Assembly: GCA_921293015.1 (NCBI GenBank)
Contig: OV121088.1
Span: 34,468,010 to 34,532,009 of the forward strand
DNA: 64,000 nucleotides
From: Phorcus lineatus
Lineage: Eukaryota; Mollusca; Gastropoda; Trochida; Trochidae
Reading direction: 5' to 3'
Shown: positions 24,909 through 38,400 of the stretch, in pieces
Layout: the number at the start of each line of letters is the position of its first letter
How positions within the stretch are numbered: the stretch's first letter is position 1
The notes under the pieces: generated by a model
Seen by the model: the letters and a program-made list of their open reading frames with translations, nothing else
Told to the model about the DNA's origin: nothing
Databases searched by the model: none
Position numbers and translations under genes: made by a program

Positions 24909-26439
24909 ATCTATAAGTACATCTAGAGAATTACAGATTCTGGTTACTCTTCAGCTGACTTATGAAGGATCTGAACCTTCCAATAAAAAACGGGCATTTT
25001 GCATAAATGATCAGATACACAAAAACGAATATTCCATCAAAAATATCTACACAGGGTTGATGTTGTCATCTTTTACATCATAATTCACTATAAAACATTA
25101 ATTCTGTTGGGGTTTTGTAAATCGAGGTGCATAAAAACTGACTGATTTTCTCTCTTGCACAAACCAGAATAGGTGTGTAATTCTCGAGATATAATAACAG
25201 ACCTCGGAACATAAAACATACAGATAGTTTCAACTAGTTTGTACGATTTCATAACTTGCTGTGCTATTTCATAACTTGCTGATATGTTGTACATCATCTA
25301 TTTTGTCATGTTTAATCTTTCAAATCATACAAATAGTAATGTACAATAAAAATGGCAATCTACAAAAGTTTTGGCTGAATACATGGAAGGTTGTTCTAAC
25401 GGCTGTATGAAAAAATATTACATGGGAAGTGATGATACAAACAGGATGTCTATGACATACTATGTTTTTGACATGAGTCCCTATATATTATTGTAGTAAT
25501 AGAGAACACCATAATTAATCAGTCATTGAATAATATAAAATAATCAAAACCTACTTCATACATAGGTAGATTACTTGCCATCACTGCATTTGAAACATGA
25601 CATCATGACCAAACTCTGACGTAAAAGGCTCCATATATTGTGACAGCAGAAGTTTTTAAATAGATTTTAATTTTTGTTCCGTCAAAAAATTAACCTCAAT
25701 ATAACTTGTCACTACTCAAGTTTTTTCATAATAACACAACTGTTTAAAAACCAAATAAGATCTCTGCAATATTCTAATATTCACAAAATGCCATCTCTAA
25801 ATGAAACATATTGTAAAGATTACAAAGCAACCATTTATCATAATAAATACTTTTGCTTAACTGACTTTCTAGTAACATATTAATTTTTCAGCTAGATACT
25901 TAAATAAAACAAACTGCTTCCACATTATTAATAGGATTAGGATTAAATGGCCCACTGGATGGAATGTTAATTAACTATGGTCCCATAACCATGTAACAAT
26001 TAGCTGAATAGTTTTAATACGTGTATAGAATGAAATTTTCTGTTGAAGAAAAAAAGTAAATCAGAATATGCCATTTGAATACTTATAACTTGAGAGAAAC
26101 TTGAAGTAACTGTCAAAAAACATGTGCAGTAAAGTGTTGCTTAAAAACATGATCGACCCAACTTATTGGTAATTATTCCTCTTTGAACATTTCTTCACTA
26201 AAAACATAGGGCACTCATTAGAATGATAAAGAAAAGCTTTCTCTTCAAATGGATAGAAGCTGAGGGTATGAACCTCGCCTCTTGAATTTCTTTTTAAAAA
26301 GTTGCCCCGCAAAAAGGTTCACCCCTGACATTTCCTTCCACCTCCTTTTAAAAAGCAATTCCCCTTTTAAAATTCATTGATCAAACTTTTCCCATCTTAA
26401 CCCTTTTTTTTGTAGCACTTTTATTAAAAACAACTTTTT
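24909..26439. other. 3' flank of NAGK, no gene recognised
   Basis: Downstream of the NAGK stop (minus strand). A minus-strand AATAAA is only 15 bases past the stop (plus-strand TTTATT at 26420-26425), and another is near 24566. I cannot say which is used. ORFs here have no recognisable domains. Confidence 0.4.
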
Positions 26440-29400
26440 TTATTTGGATCCGAATTCTTCAGTGAAGAAGGTTGTTGCATTTTCTTTATAGTTTATAGGC
26501 AAGTTGAATTTGATGTCTTTGGCACCAAGAGATGCTGCACCGACGGCGCCAGACACTTTGAGTTCCAGGAGAGTCACTTCCTTGATGCCGTTCTTTGGCC
26601 CACGGTCTTTCATTACTTCAATGAAACCTTCAACATAAACAGTTTTTTATTCAAACGACAAATATTATGAGCAAGATGTGTTCATTACTTTCAAAATCTT
26701 TTGATTAGCAAAACAGAAAAAGTTATAAATAATAATTAGAAAACAAATATGCTCGAATATGCCAGTTAATGATGAATACTTCCAAATGCAGTCACCTATT
26801 TTGACAATGGTGGCCGAGTTGTAGAGAACTTAATACCCAGCATAGGTGCTTAATACAGTGGATATGTGGCTTAAAATTCCACTTTGGATTTGTTATAACT
26901 AAAAGAAGATCTAAATTATTTCCACTTGTATAATAACTTCCCAATGCAAGTCGAACTACAGCCATGCTGTATTTTGTTAACTTTATTTGTCCACTCTTCA
27001 GCGCACTGCAGCTGAACTTGAACCTATGTGAGAAAACTATTTGTATAGCCAATGTAGCCTTATAGCCAAAAAGGATGCTGCACTCAAACTAGAAATTTTG
27101 AAGCAATGCAGCAAGCTCTAATCAGACAGTGAGGAAGGCTGGCTGGGTTATGTCTTGCAGGGGGTTGAGGGGAAAGGGGAGGGGCAGGCGGGGGCAGGCA
27201 TTCCAACATTGCATGTTACCTGGTTGAAGGAGAGACCAGCTCTTCCAAACAGAGCCCACAGAGACAATATGGAGTCCTCCCTCACACTCCAGAAGTGTCT
27301 GTAAGAAATACCTTTGTTAGGTAACAGCAAGTAAGCAAGTTATCAATAAATGTCAAGAGGAGTTTTTCCTTCATCCATACACAATCAGACTTAAAAGACC
27401 TTTGAAATTTAGGCGCAAGAAATGTCATGGTAAGGATACTATCGAAGGTCATACATGCATGTGACTTTTGAGATTTCCTTGTCAAGATACCAAATTTTTC
27501 ATTTGTTTTATTGATATTTTGCCAAATGTTAAGCTAAGTCAGGGATAACTTTCGCAAAAATGGCCAAAAGAAGATAGACATGGGTCAAACAATGATTTTT
27601 CTGAAAAGCTTATGAAATATTTCCAAATATATTAGGGCAATGAGATCTGTAATCATCTCATAATTATTCATTGGACATTTACTATTTCAATAGAACCAGC
27701 CCTTATCATCTAGAATATACTCCCAATTTTTGCCAGTGTCTCAACTTGGGACATCAAAATTATGAGAAGTGCAGATTAAAGTATAAATACAATTTATGAA
27801 TTCAAAATAACCTTGGGACAGGAACATGGTGTCCATATCTATTTATATGATTTTTTACAATACCAAAAATTGCATGCTGTTATAGCTATTTTGATGCTGC
27901 TAACAACAGCCGAGTCAACACTTGAGTGATGTTAACATCGTGATACGAAATATAACTAACTTGACCCTTATGTTGATAAATGTAGTTAAAACTAGATGTA
28001 TTGATCCGTCAATCCTGCGATTCGAAGAGCTGGGCCAGCACTTTTTTGATTGGCTGATGTTCGCGCCTGCTCGAATACACCTGTAATTCGCTAGATGTAA
28101 TAACGGACTTCGGGACGTATTATATTACAGCTAGTTTTAACTAGATTGCACCCTTAGACAACACTATTTGAATAACCTTCTGTAAATATTACCTTGTCAA
28201 TCTTTGGTGCCACAGCCAGAATATGGAGGGCCATGATCTTGCCAGCCTCCTTGAAGATGTGTTTACAGAGTTCATCACCTGTGTCAAGGGCACCTGCAGA
28301 AAACAGACATTCTCTGTATTAAAGAGCCACTTCATTACATATTATTTACCTTCGATACGAACGTAACTGTCATATGTGGTGATATAAAATCAAAAAATCT
28401 TAACTTTTCATGTCTAAAAGACATATATATATGACAAAGACTGGTTTTCCTTGAAAATCTAAAAACAGCCTTATAAATGCACAGAGGTGTAGATATAACG
28501 TCCAATATACATGGATACTAGTTATATAACCTAACAAACACTATCAACTCCTAACTGCCCTCGTGGCTGTTTTAGATAAGTCTCCAAAATTACGTTTGAC
28601 TATTTGACGCACCCCACTGTCCAGTTTTGATCATCATTGCTACATTCTACCTGTCACTGTACAAAACAAATTAGCTTTAAAATGTTTATTTTTGGTAACA
28701 GTCGATACTTTGCGATCAAATGACACCATTGAATAAGTTTGGCATATATGACTCCCACAACTCACTGAGTGGGCGCTTTAAGAGTTATCTTGTACCCATC
28801 AGCAGGGCTCCAGATAATTATTTGGACACAAGGGTATTTCACTCCTCAAAATATAACTTGAGGAGTAAAATTACCACATGAAAAAAATTAGGAGTATTTC
28901 AAGGTTTATCGTTTTCAGATCCTCATTCCAAGTTAGCATCTTTGTCGATGTAAGTCGTTGATTATATTTTCCACACGTTTAATCTGTAAATATACAAGTG
29001 ATTTCTCTTTGACGAAATATAATATCGGTAATCTTTGTTTTCATGCAGGTTGGCATCAACTTGACTACCATTCGAGATGTAAAGATAAAGCATGTAGAAA
29101 TGAAACTTTATTTTGACATGTCATGATCACTCCTGTAATCAAATATGTGACTCGTATTCTGGGAAAGTTCTGCGTATCTGTCACTCATTGATTTCATTTT
29201 TAAAGCGTATATAATCTGAATTACCTGTGCGTATTTTACGCAGATACGCATCTTATCTGGAGCCCTGCATCAGACAATCCAAGATCTTCTAAACAGTACA
29301 GTGACAGGTCAAGATATCCAACATGGGGTTAAAAGTGTTATTGTCTAAACTGCAACGTTCTTGCTAAAAAGAAAGTTTTACATCCATAGAACTTGTCTCT

Positions 29401-32400
29401 CAATCATATGAACAACTTCTTAATGCCTATTGAGTAGCCTTAAAAACACTGCTATCCCAAAGTCTTTTGAAATGATCGTCATTGAGATTCCATCCTCGTC
29501 GTCAAGTTAACACTGATGTTATGGTAGGTTTCTAAGATGGCTGGTTTTAATCTTAAATTGACCTTTAGGAGTTGATTTCATTCCTACTTGCTTTCAAGTA
29601 CTCACACTTGGCCAGCTCTTTGCACATGCCAGCAATTTTGGCTTTCTCAAAGTTGGTGTAGAAGTAGTCAAGCAGCTCTCCTCTCTCTTTGATCTGGAAC
29701 GTAAGATCGGACACCTTCAATGATGTTTCAACTAATAAAATGATGAAAGCCTACATGAAGCAAAATGAGCAACAGTTATTGATTTTCGACTTCTTTATTG
29801 CACCTCTTTGACAGGCATTCTAGAAGTTGATGATATGAAGGATAAAGACGACTTTCATGGATAGGCAACTTCTTTATTCTGTGGAAGCGACGTTTTAACA
29901 TAGATTCTACTGTCTAAATCACTTGCTTGACAACGACATTAGAATCAATGTCGAAAGGTCACTTCAACAGAAAAAAGAAGTTGCTTATCCATAAAAATCG
30001 TCTTCATCCTTCTATAATGCAACAGTGAGACATATGGGTGAAGATACAAATGATGATAACGGTGTTAGCATCTACACCAGAACTTCACACTTTTGTAATG
30101 AAGAAGTTGAAAATCCTTAGAACTCTTCCTCATTCTTCAAGACATCTTCTTGAAGTCTACCTGAAACTCTTTCCTTTTCTACTGCATGCATATGACTTAC
30201 TTTTTAGGCAACCAATGGCTTATAAAACAGAACAAGTGTTTGCCACTAACATGGCAATGTCCCCGCCATTATGTGATATTTAGATGCTAAGCTTTACGAG
30301 ATATCGCATTAATTATGTATTACAAAGTGGTCAAAGTGTCGTGGTGACCTTGAAAACGACGTCATTGTCACCAATGTCGACTGGCGTCTGAGTTTTCCTC
30401 CATTGAAGGCCGTCACCACATATGAACACTCTATGTGCTAAGCTTTACGAGAAAAAGCGTTAACAATGTATTACAAAGTGGTCAAAGTGTCATGGGGACC
30501 ATGAAAATGTCGTCAAGGTCACAAAAGTCGACTGGCGTCTAAGTCTTCCGCCATTGAAGGCTGTCACCAGCGGACGGACGCACAGAAGCCACTGAATTCA
30601 TAGTCCCCGTTCCACGTTGCGGCGGGGGACAATAAAGCAATTGGCTGTGTAGCTATTCAATCTTTGCATGATTTAGCATCTGAGTTTGCTGACCTATATG
30701 AAATCCTTAGGTTTAGAACTTACAATGAACCATTTCCAAACATTCAATCATAATCGGTTGGTCAAGGCATATCTACACAGGAATCCAGCATTCTCTCATT
30801 AAAAAGTATGTACATATCCTTCAAGGACGATTTTTTATAAGTCATTCATGTGATTAAATGCTTACTGTCACATTGTAACCTAATTCAAATCTTATTAAAG
30901 ATTTTACAGCTGTTGTTGTATTATACACAATAACAGCAGAATTGCCTACCTTCCTTTCAGCGAATATGTACACAAATTGTACCTTAGGTCTATTTTGTTA
31001 TTTTTTGAGTAAAAAAAAAAGAAGGTAGTATATTACCATTTGTTCAGACACATCATGCTTATTTAAACATTTTTAACTCTTTTCACAATGTTAACTTAGA
31101 ATTTACTTTTCAAATTGAACTTTACCGGTAGTAACAGTTTAGCACTCCAATACTCCGTAAATATTACTTTTAAAAGAAAAAATTACATTTTTCAGAATAG
31201 GTGTACAATTTGCAGTGTTGATGTACAATTATGTTTTTAGACTGCTAAGTGTACAAAATAATCCAAAAGAGTTCAAGTAGGCAGCCCTGCAACTTCCCTT
31301 GGGTGACATTTTACACCTCAAACTTCGCCTAGGACAATGAAATTTATTAATCTATTAGTCTTCACCCAAAAAAGATGGTGTTCTTAAATTGTGAGCTTCC
31401 ATACTTAACTCTCAAATTTAAAACACATAAATAAATCACATGACATCCTCACCTCAAAGTAAGAGCACATAATGTTCTGTACAGCGTCGGTGTTGTAGGG
31501 GCACTTTATAAGGTTGTCTTCATGATCAAAGTAAGTTTTTAGAGCTTTCTGAGCAATCCAGTAGGCTGTAAAACAATAAACGTGATATTTTTTAATTTGT
31601 CATAAAGGTATGTTAGTATGATAATTTCAAATGGTAAAAAATTTTTGGCGCCTGTAAAATAAGTTTAATCTATGATGATTGTTTCTTAAAACCATTTAAC
31701 ATTACTTCTTTCTGAAAACTCATATTTTTTAAAGCTTCTAATGCCTTCTCAGAATAGTCTAAGAAGAGCAAACAAATATGTTATAAATTACAGCTACGCT
31801 TTAAAACAATAATAAACATGAATTATTTTGAAATATTTTAATTTTATGAAACAAACATTAAATGAACAGCTGGCACTGAGTTGGTGGTTATTTCAATAAC
31901 ATATTTGGTCTGAGGGAGAGAAACCCAGAGAGAAAACTTTATGATTTAAATAATATCAACCTTAAAACCATTTTCTGTACCTGACGACTCGTCTCCTAAC
32001 AGGTGTCCCCAGCCTCCACAGCGATGTGAGGAGCTGTCGGGGTTGATCAGCTGACAATTTGAGCCGGTACCAGCGATAAGCACTATACCTCCTAAAACAT
32101 CAACAGCAATTTTTTTTTACCTACATTAGGAAAACCTTACCATGTGATCCTAGCAATGGAGTCTTTAATTCAGAAGTGTCAAATTCCTGACACTTGAAAT
32201 TCTTGTAAGCTGATAAATAGTGGTGTAATGATTCATCGATAGTATCGATGTTTCTATCGTCTACTACGCGATACGAGTGCATCGATATAAAACATGTTTA
32301 AACAATACATCAGGATATTTATATCATGAGGGTCCACAATACATCGATGTATCGTCATAAGAGACAATATATCACGATACTGTTAACATAATTTGATTCA

Positions 32401-35400
32401 AACAAATAACTATAAAAGCTAAAAAGGTTTTTCTTCTATTTCAGAGATAACAGTGATTGGAACAGAAACAGAAAGAGAATTTTTATGAGATTTTTGATAT
32501 TTTATATGTAATTTCACAGTCTCTCTAATTTTGTGATTTCCCTTTATGTAATATCTATGACAATTGGTATCTAAGAAATAACATTACTGTTCTATGTCCT
32601 GTCTATAGTTCTTTCATAAACTGTAGAGAATCAGGATACGTACTGTATCGCAACCACTGTATCGTGACGATTATCATGATAATCGTCTCGCAGGTTCCTT
32701 GGCAATAATTCCATGATATATCGTCTCGCCTAATAAAACTAGAATCGGGATATATCGTCTCGCCACTAAGGCCAGGATACACAGGTCTACTGATAAATCT
32801 TGCACAAATTGACCATTTTCCAGTTTTGACGTTTAGAGTTATCTGCCCTTCACCGAGGGCAACGTCACGCTCGCGTCAATGGGAACAAGATCGTTTAGTG
32901 TAGGAGCTTGTGTTCTGCATTGGAACATAGGATTCGTAGGGTCATTTCATAGGAAATTCGTGACCTCTAAAGGTTAAACAAGGATTTAACTTTATTAATC
33001 ACTAGGATATTTCAATTATTTCTCTCCAATTTATAAAGTAAAATGTGACAGTGTCTGACTGTATAAAGGCGTTATAATATGAAGTCATGTGTGAGCCTAC
33101 TTGATAATTCGTTGTAATTTTGTTTTAAATTGATAAATAGTCTAATTGCTTTGAAATATATTTTACCAGGTCTGTTGAATCCGACTTGATTTGAATAATC
33201 TATATATTATTTCCAACGTATATCCACATTTATAAGATTCACTATCGTTTCATCACAATTATCATAAATATGTTACAACCGTCGCATTTTAGTACAGAGT
33301 CGTTACATATTATCATGTCCTGAATTAGCGAGTTGAATAAAATACGTTGGGAATAACTAGGCCTACAGTGCAAGGGAGTATTGATCATAAGTACTTTTGT
33401 AAACTGTGGGCCCATAAAGGTGATTTTTAGATTCAAACATTAGAATTTTTAACAATCAAATATTTGATGTCGAAATTTAGCCTACGTTGCCGTCGTGTAA
33501 AAACAATAAAGATATTTACTTTATTTTATTTAATTTGCATTATTAACATAATTATTTTTTTCACGTATATTATGAAAAGCATTTGTCACTCCATCCGTGC
33601 GTCAGTGTTTTTGTTACATGTACAGAACCAGGAATTTGTATACAGAAACATTGCAGATTGGTTTTCTACTTATTCCCCAGTAATATTCTGGGTTTACACG
33701 AAAACAAGCTCGACAAACATGGGAATGGCTATTATCCCGGGCAAGAGGAGAAATATAGACAATTCATTTTGAAAATCTGAGAAAAGTACATATAAATATA
33801 TGGTCCAGGTACAGATCTTGAAGGATTCTCTTTCACATTCTTCTAACTTATACCCTGGATGGTGCCTATTAGCAAATGTCTCTTTTTGTTGAATTCAAAC
33901 TGATCAACTCAAACTCTTGAAAAGACTAAGTCTAAAACAGAAAAATTAATGAAACTGAAAACTGCGCGAATTTATCAAAATCACCATATATGAATTTTTT
34001 TTGCAATCGGTTTGACGAAATATAGGTCTAAGAAAATGAAACACAGAAATTTGTAAAAAATAATTTACACGAAATTGTAAGAAATTGCGAGTAATTTTCC
34101 TAGTAATACTGTGGAAGACACGTGAAAGACTTTATATATTATATATAGTTTTTTTTAGTGTATAACTTGTATTTTTTCCATTGAAACGCGGCCGATAATC
34201 AAAGGATGGGAGGAAGGACTCATTAATAAATAACACTGAAAACGTTACGACAATCACGAATTTTAGTTTGCATTTGCCATTATTAATTCATGATCTATAT
34301 TTTTGTAACTGTAACGAAACAAACATTTACATTTTTATTCATAAATCTAAAATTTTCATTTATAAACTATATGATATATACCGTGTTTGACGCAATAACA
34401 CCCTGCCCCTATGAACATCCCGGACCACGTGTTTAATTCATGAAAATAAGCTATTCTTCCCCTAACTTTACCATTCATACCAAGGTAGTTTCACTGAAAA
34501 ACATCATGAGTCTTACTGTTAGCCTCTTTTCCATTCGTAATGGGGTTACATTACAAGTTAAAACCTATTAAATGAACATGCCTGTCATTGTATTCATTAA
34601 GATTGAAGCAACATCTAAAAACGCTTTAAATATCATGATGGTATTATTAATAATATCAAGAGTATTTACACATTGCAATGTGTAAGGGATTTCGATAAGC
34701 GACCATTCTTTTCTATTTCTACGCGCGTAGGGCACTTAATAAAGTAATAATATTCATCCAGATCAAACATGTTTAAAAACATTCTTCAGCTTGTCAGTTT
34801 GTTTTAACCTCTTGAAATATTACCAAATAGTAGCTAACAACCCAAAATAGTATACTGAGATGCACATATTGCACAATTAGTGGTTTTGTTCCTTATCTAG
34901 AATTCAAAATATGAGCCAAAAATGAGAAGACTGAACGGCATATTTTAATTGCCGTGGAATTATTCGGTTAATCTTCATACACGTGTCACTAATGGTCTGG
35001 TTATTGAATTTTTAACCCATTACCATATCATGTCTTCTTTAAAAATAGTATTCTCAATATTAAAACCATTAGTTTAATTTAACATGTTACATGTGTGATT
35101 CCACATATGTTAGTACCGCTATAAATAACAATTAATATTTAATAATCATAACGAAAATATTCGCCTTCAGTTAATTTTTAATATTAGGTTATATGGTGGA
35201 CAATCGTTTGAGACCTGCAATAGTTTGATGGAATGAAAGTTGAGGTCTATGGGAGCTTGAATAGTAGACCAAAATAACGTTCAAGTAAACGTAAGCGTGG
35301 ACAGCTTGCCCGCGGTCACGTGACTTTTCAAAGGGACGTCACTCTAAACCGACTCGTTTCGCGAAACTGGAAAATGGTCAATTATTAGGTTCCTTAATCC

Positions 35401-38400
35401 GTTTGTAACTTTTCCTCCAATCTATCACTTAGAAAAATTAAATTTAATTCATTCATGTATGAACCAGCATTTGAAGAGAACCCGAAATTAGGTCAGCCGA
35501 AAACTTAAAACTTGTCAATTCAAATAGGCCTTATTTTTTCACACTGCAAGATCTGTACAATTGTAAACTATCCCAGCAAAGATAACTTATGCCACGTTCT
35601 ATCGCTGGTTAAGATAGACCTTGCTATTTAGCACCAAAATTTGTAGTAGCATGCAGCGCCATCTTTGGCGATAAGTTGTCACCTTCCTAAAATGTCTCAT
35701 TTGACTATCATGTACACTTTCAGTGTACAAAAGAGCAGGCACAGAAACGTTGAGAAGAAGCTACAGGCTAAAATCAACCATTGATTCAGGTTCACATGAC
35801 TTACGCCAAGGATCTATATAGGCCTATATAGGTCTATACACGACCTTGGTTACACCTTTCTAGAGAGACTGTAAACATGCATGAACTTGGCAAAAACTAA
35901 ACACTTCATTTGACTAAATAAAAAATATGGTAAATACATATTAAGTTTGATGAACTTATCTTATCTTACTAAACCATCAAAACCATAGAAATAAATCCAT
36001 GAAATAAAAAGCTGTTGATTACCTGTTACATATATATAATCCCTAAAGAATATAATTATGAACCAAACTAGGAAGCAACATTTACCGTTATCAACAGCTG
36101 AAGCCATGGCACCGAATGTGTCACTACCAACATACACATTTTTTGTGAGTTTAGGGTACTGACTCATGATGCCTTCCTTCAGCTTCCGCTGGGAGTCTAT
36201 CTCATCTCCGCCACTCAGAGACAAACCCTGCACAACACAAAATGCAAAATAAAAATGATATATAAAATTTTTCATAATTATAACAGTGTGAAATGTATCA
36301 CAGACTTTCCATCAAGGTGCATGCTCAATGCTCCACTCACAATCATTGCTCTAAGAGCATTTGTACCTTCAAAGCAGTTACCAAGTGGAACGATGTAGGT
36401 CTGTAAAAACCTGTTTTCAGGTATCCAATTAAACAGCTGGGTGGACTGAGTGCAAAAGGCATCATCAAGTGCCTTGCCCAAGGACACAACACACTTACCG
36501 TAAGACCCAAATCAGAAATAGTTTGATGTGCCCACAGTGGATTCTAAACTGTCTTTTTGGTCTGAGGCCATGAAAGAGGTTTTGTTTTTGCTTCATAACT
36601 CATTAGAAGATGGTGGAACAAGAACAAAACCAACCTTAAAGCTCTCGATGAACATGTCCATCAAACATTTAAAACTGTGAACCCCGAGAAATGATAATAT
36701 ACCCATCATTTACAGATATACTAACCAATGCTTTGAGTGACTTTGACTCGGGTATTCCTGCTTTCTCCTTCAAGTCGATGGTCATCTTGTTGATCCTCTT
36801 GAGACATTCATCCAAACCTATCAGCTGCAACAAGAAAAACAGTAAAAAAAAATTGTAAAACATATGTTGTGTCATTGTATAGTGATCTTTCAGCAATTTT
36901 TATATAGGTTCATAAATAACTTCTGGTTAGAAATTTTCGATGAAGGGGCATTCGCGTGTTGGTTGGTCATTCATTTTAATTCCAGATCCCCACCCTCTTA
37001 AGCAACATAATCAAATAAAGCTGATGTTTGTCAAATTCTCAACTATGAGTATGAGTGTTTAGTAAATAACATGAAAATGGGATGAAAATTCAAGAGAGAA
37101 CTAAACTGTTTCAAGAATGTTTTAGTAAAAACTGTTGGAAGATTTAATTTCGCAAGACAGATACTGTCATACTAAAAGTGATAAGTCAACAGTTTTAAAT
37201 CAAGTGCTATAACTAACACCCCTTTCTGCTTTCCCTGTTGGGATTAAGATATTCGTATTGCAAAAGATTTTCAAAATTTGTGAGAGTTAAGGAAAATGTA
37301 AACTTTCAAACCCAATGATTTGTTGACGGTCCCTCAATCCATTCTACGACTTTACCATCAGAGCGAATAAGCACCATTTTGGAGTGGGTAGCACCTCTGA
37401 AATAGATACCATATTTTTTAGTTAAATTTTCTTCCCACAAAGTTTCACAGTTTCTGAATTTGTGAGTAATAAAGCCCCTGGAAACAGATGATTTAAATCT
37501 ATCACTCACAAAACATAACTTTATAATTAGGAGTCTCACCCCAGTGTTTCTGTTATCAAATATATAAAATGTGTTGATAAAAGTTTCAAATATAGGCTTT
37601 AATGTATTTATCATCGGAAAAAAAAATTTCATTATGTTGCCATGAAAAGACATATAAATGACAAATACTGGTTTTCCTTGAAAATCTAAAAACAGCCTTA
37701 TAAATGCACAGAGGTGTAGATATAATGTCCAATATACATGAATACTAGTTATATAACCTAACAAACACTATCAACTCCTAACTGCCCTTCTGGCTGTTTT
37801 AAATAAGTCTCCAAAATTACGTTTGACTATTCGACTCGCGCCACTGTCCGGTTTTCGATCACGATTGCAACGTTCTACCTTCATATTGTCACTGTCAAAA
37901 AACTAATAAGCTATAAAATGTTTCTTTTTGGTAACAGTCGATACTTCGCGATCAAATGACACCATTGTTAAGTTTGGCATATTTGCCTCCAACAACTCAC
38001 GGAGTGGCTCTTTAAGGTCGCCAATGCTTTATAATGGAGTCATATTATTATGACTTCCCGATGTTTATGACATCACAGCATTGTGTTGTCATTATTTGAT
38101 GATATAAGACAATTGTGATATTATGTTTTTGATGAGGGCATTGTTAAAAATCTTCAGTCAAAACGATATCACTCAGGAAATATATCTTGAGCTACCTCAC
38201 TTTAGTGATATATCTCCTATGGTATTCATTTTTTGACAATAAAAGAACATATTGACATAATAGACTATAAAACTTACATGATAATTCATTTAGCATTATG
38301 GCAATTTGAATAACAATCTAAAATGAAAATCTATAGATTACATTTTTTCTTCTTGAAATCAATTGAAATAGAAATTTGTTGAAATTAATTTTACATTTTT

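Noticed and set aside
33464-33772. Hydrophobic 102-codon frame inside the NAGK intron
   Set aside because: No recognisable domain, AT-rich composition and inside a likely transposon remnant; chance frame more likely.
37306-37764. 152-codon minus-strand open frame
   Set aside because: Only its last ~28 codons are NAGK exon 2; the rest is intron and MITE sequence upstream of the splice acceptor.
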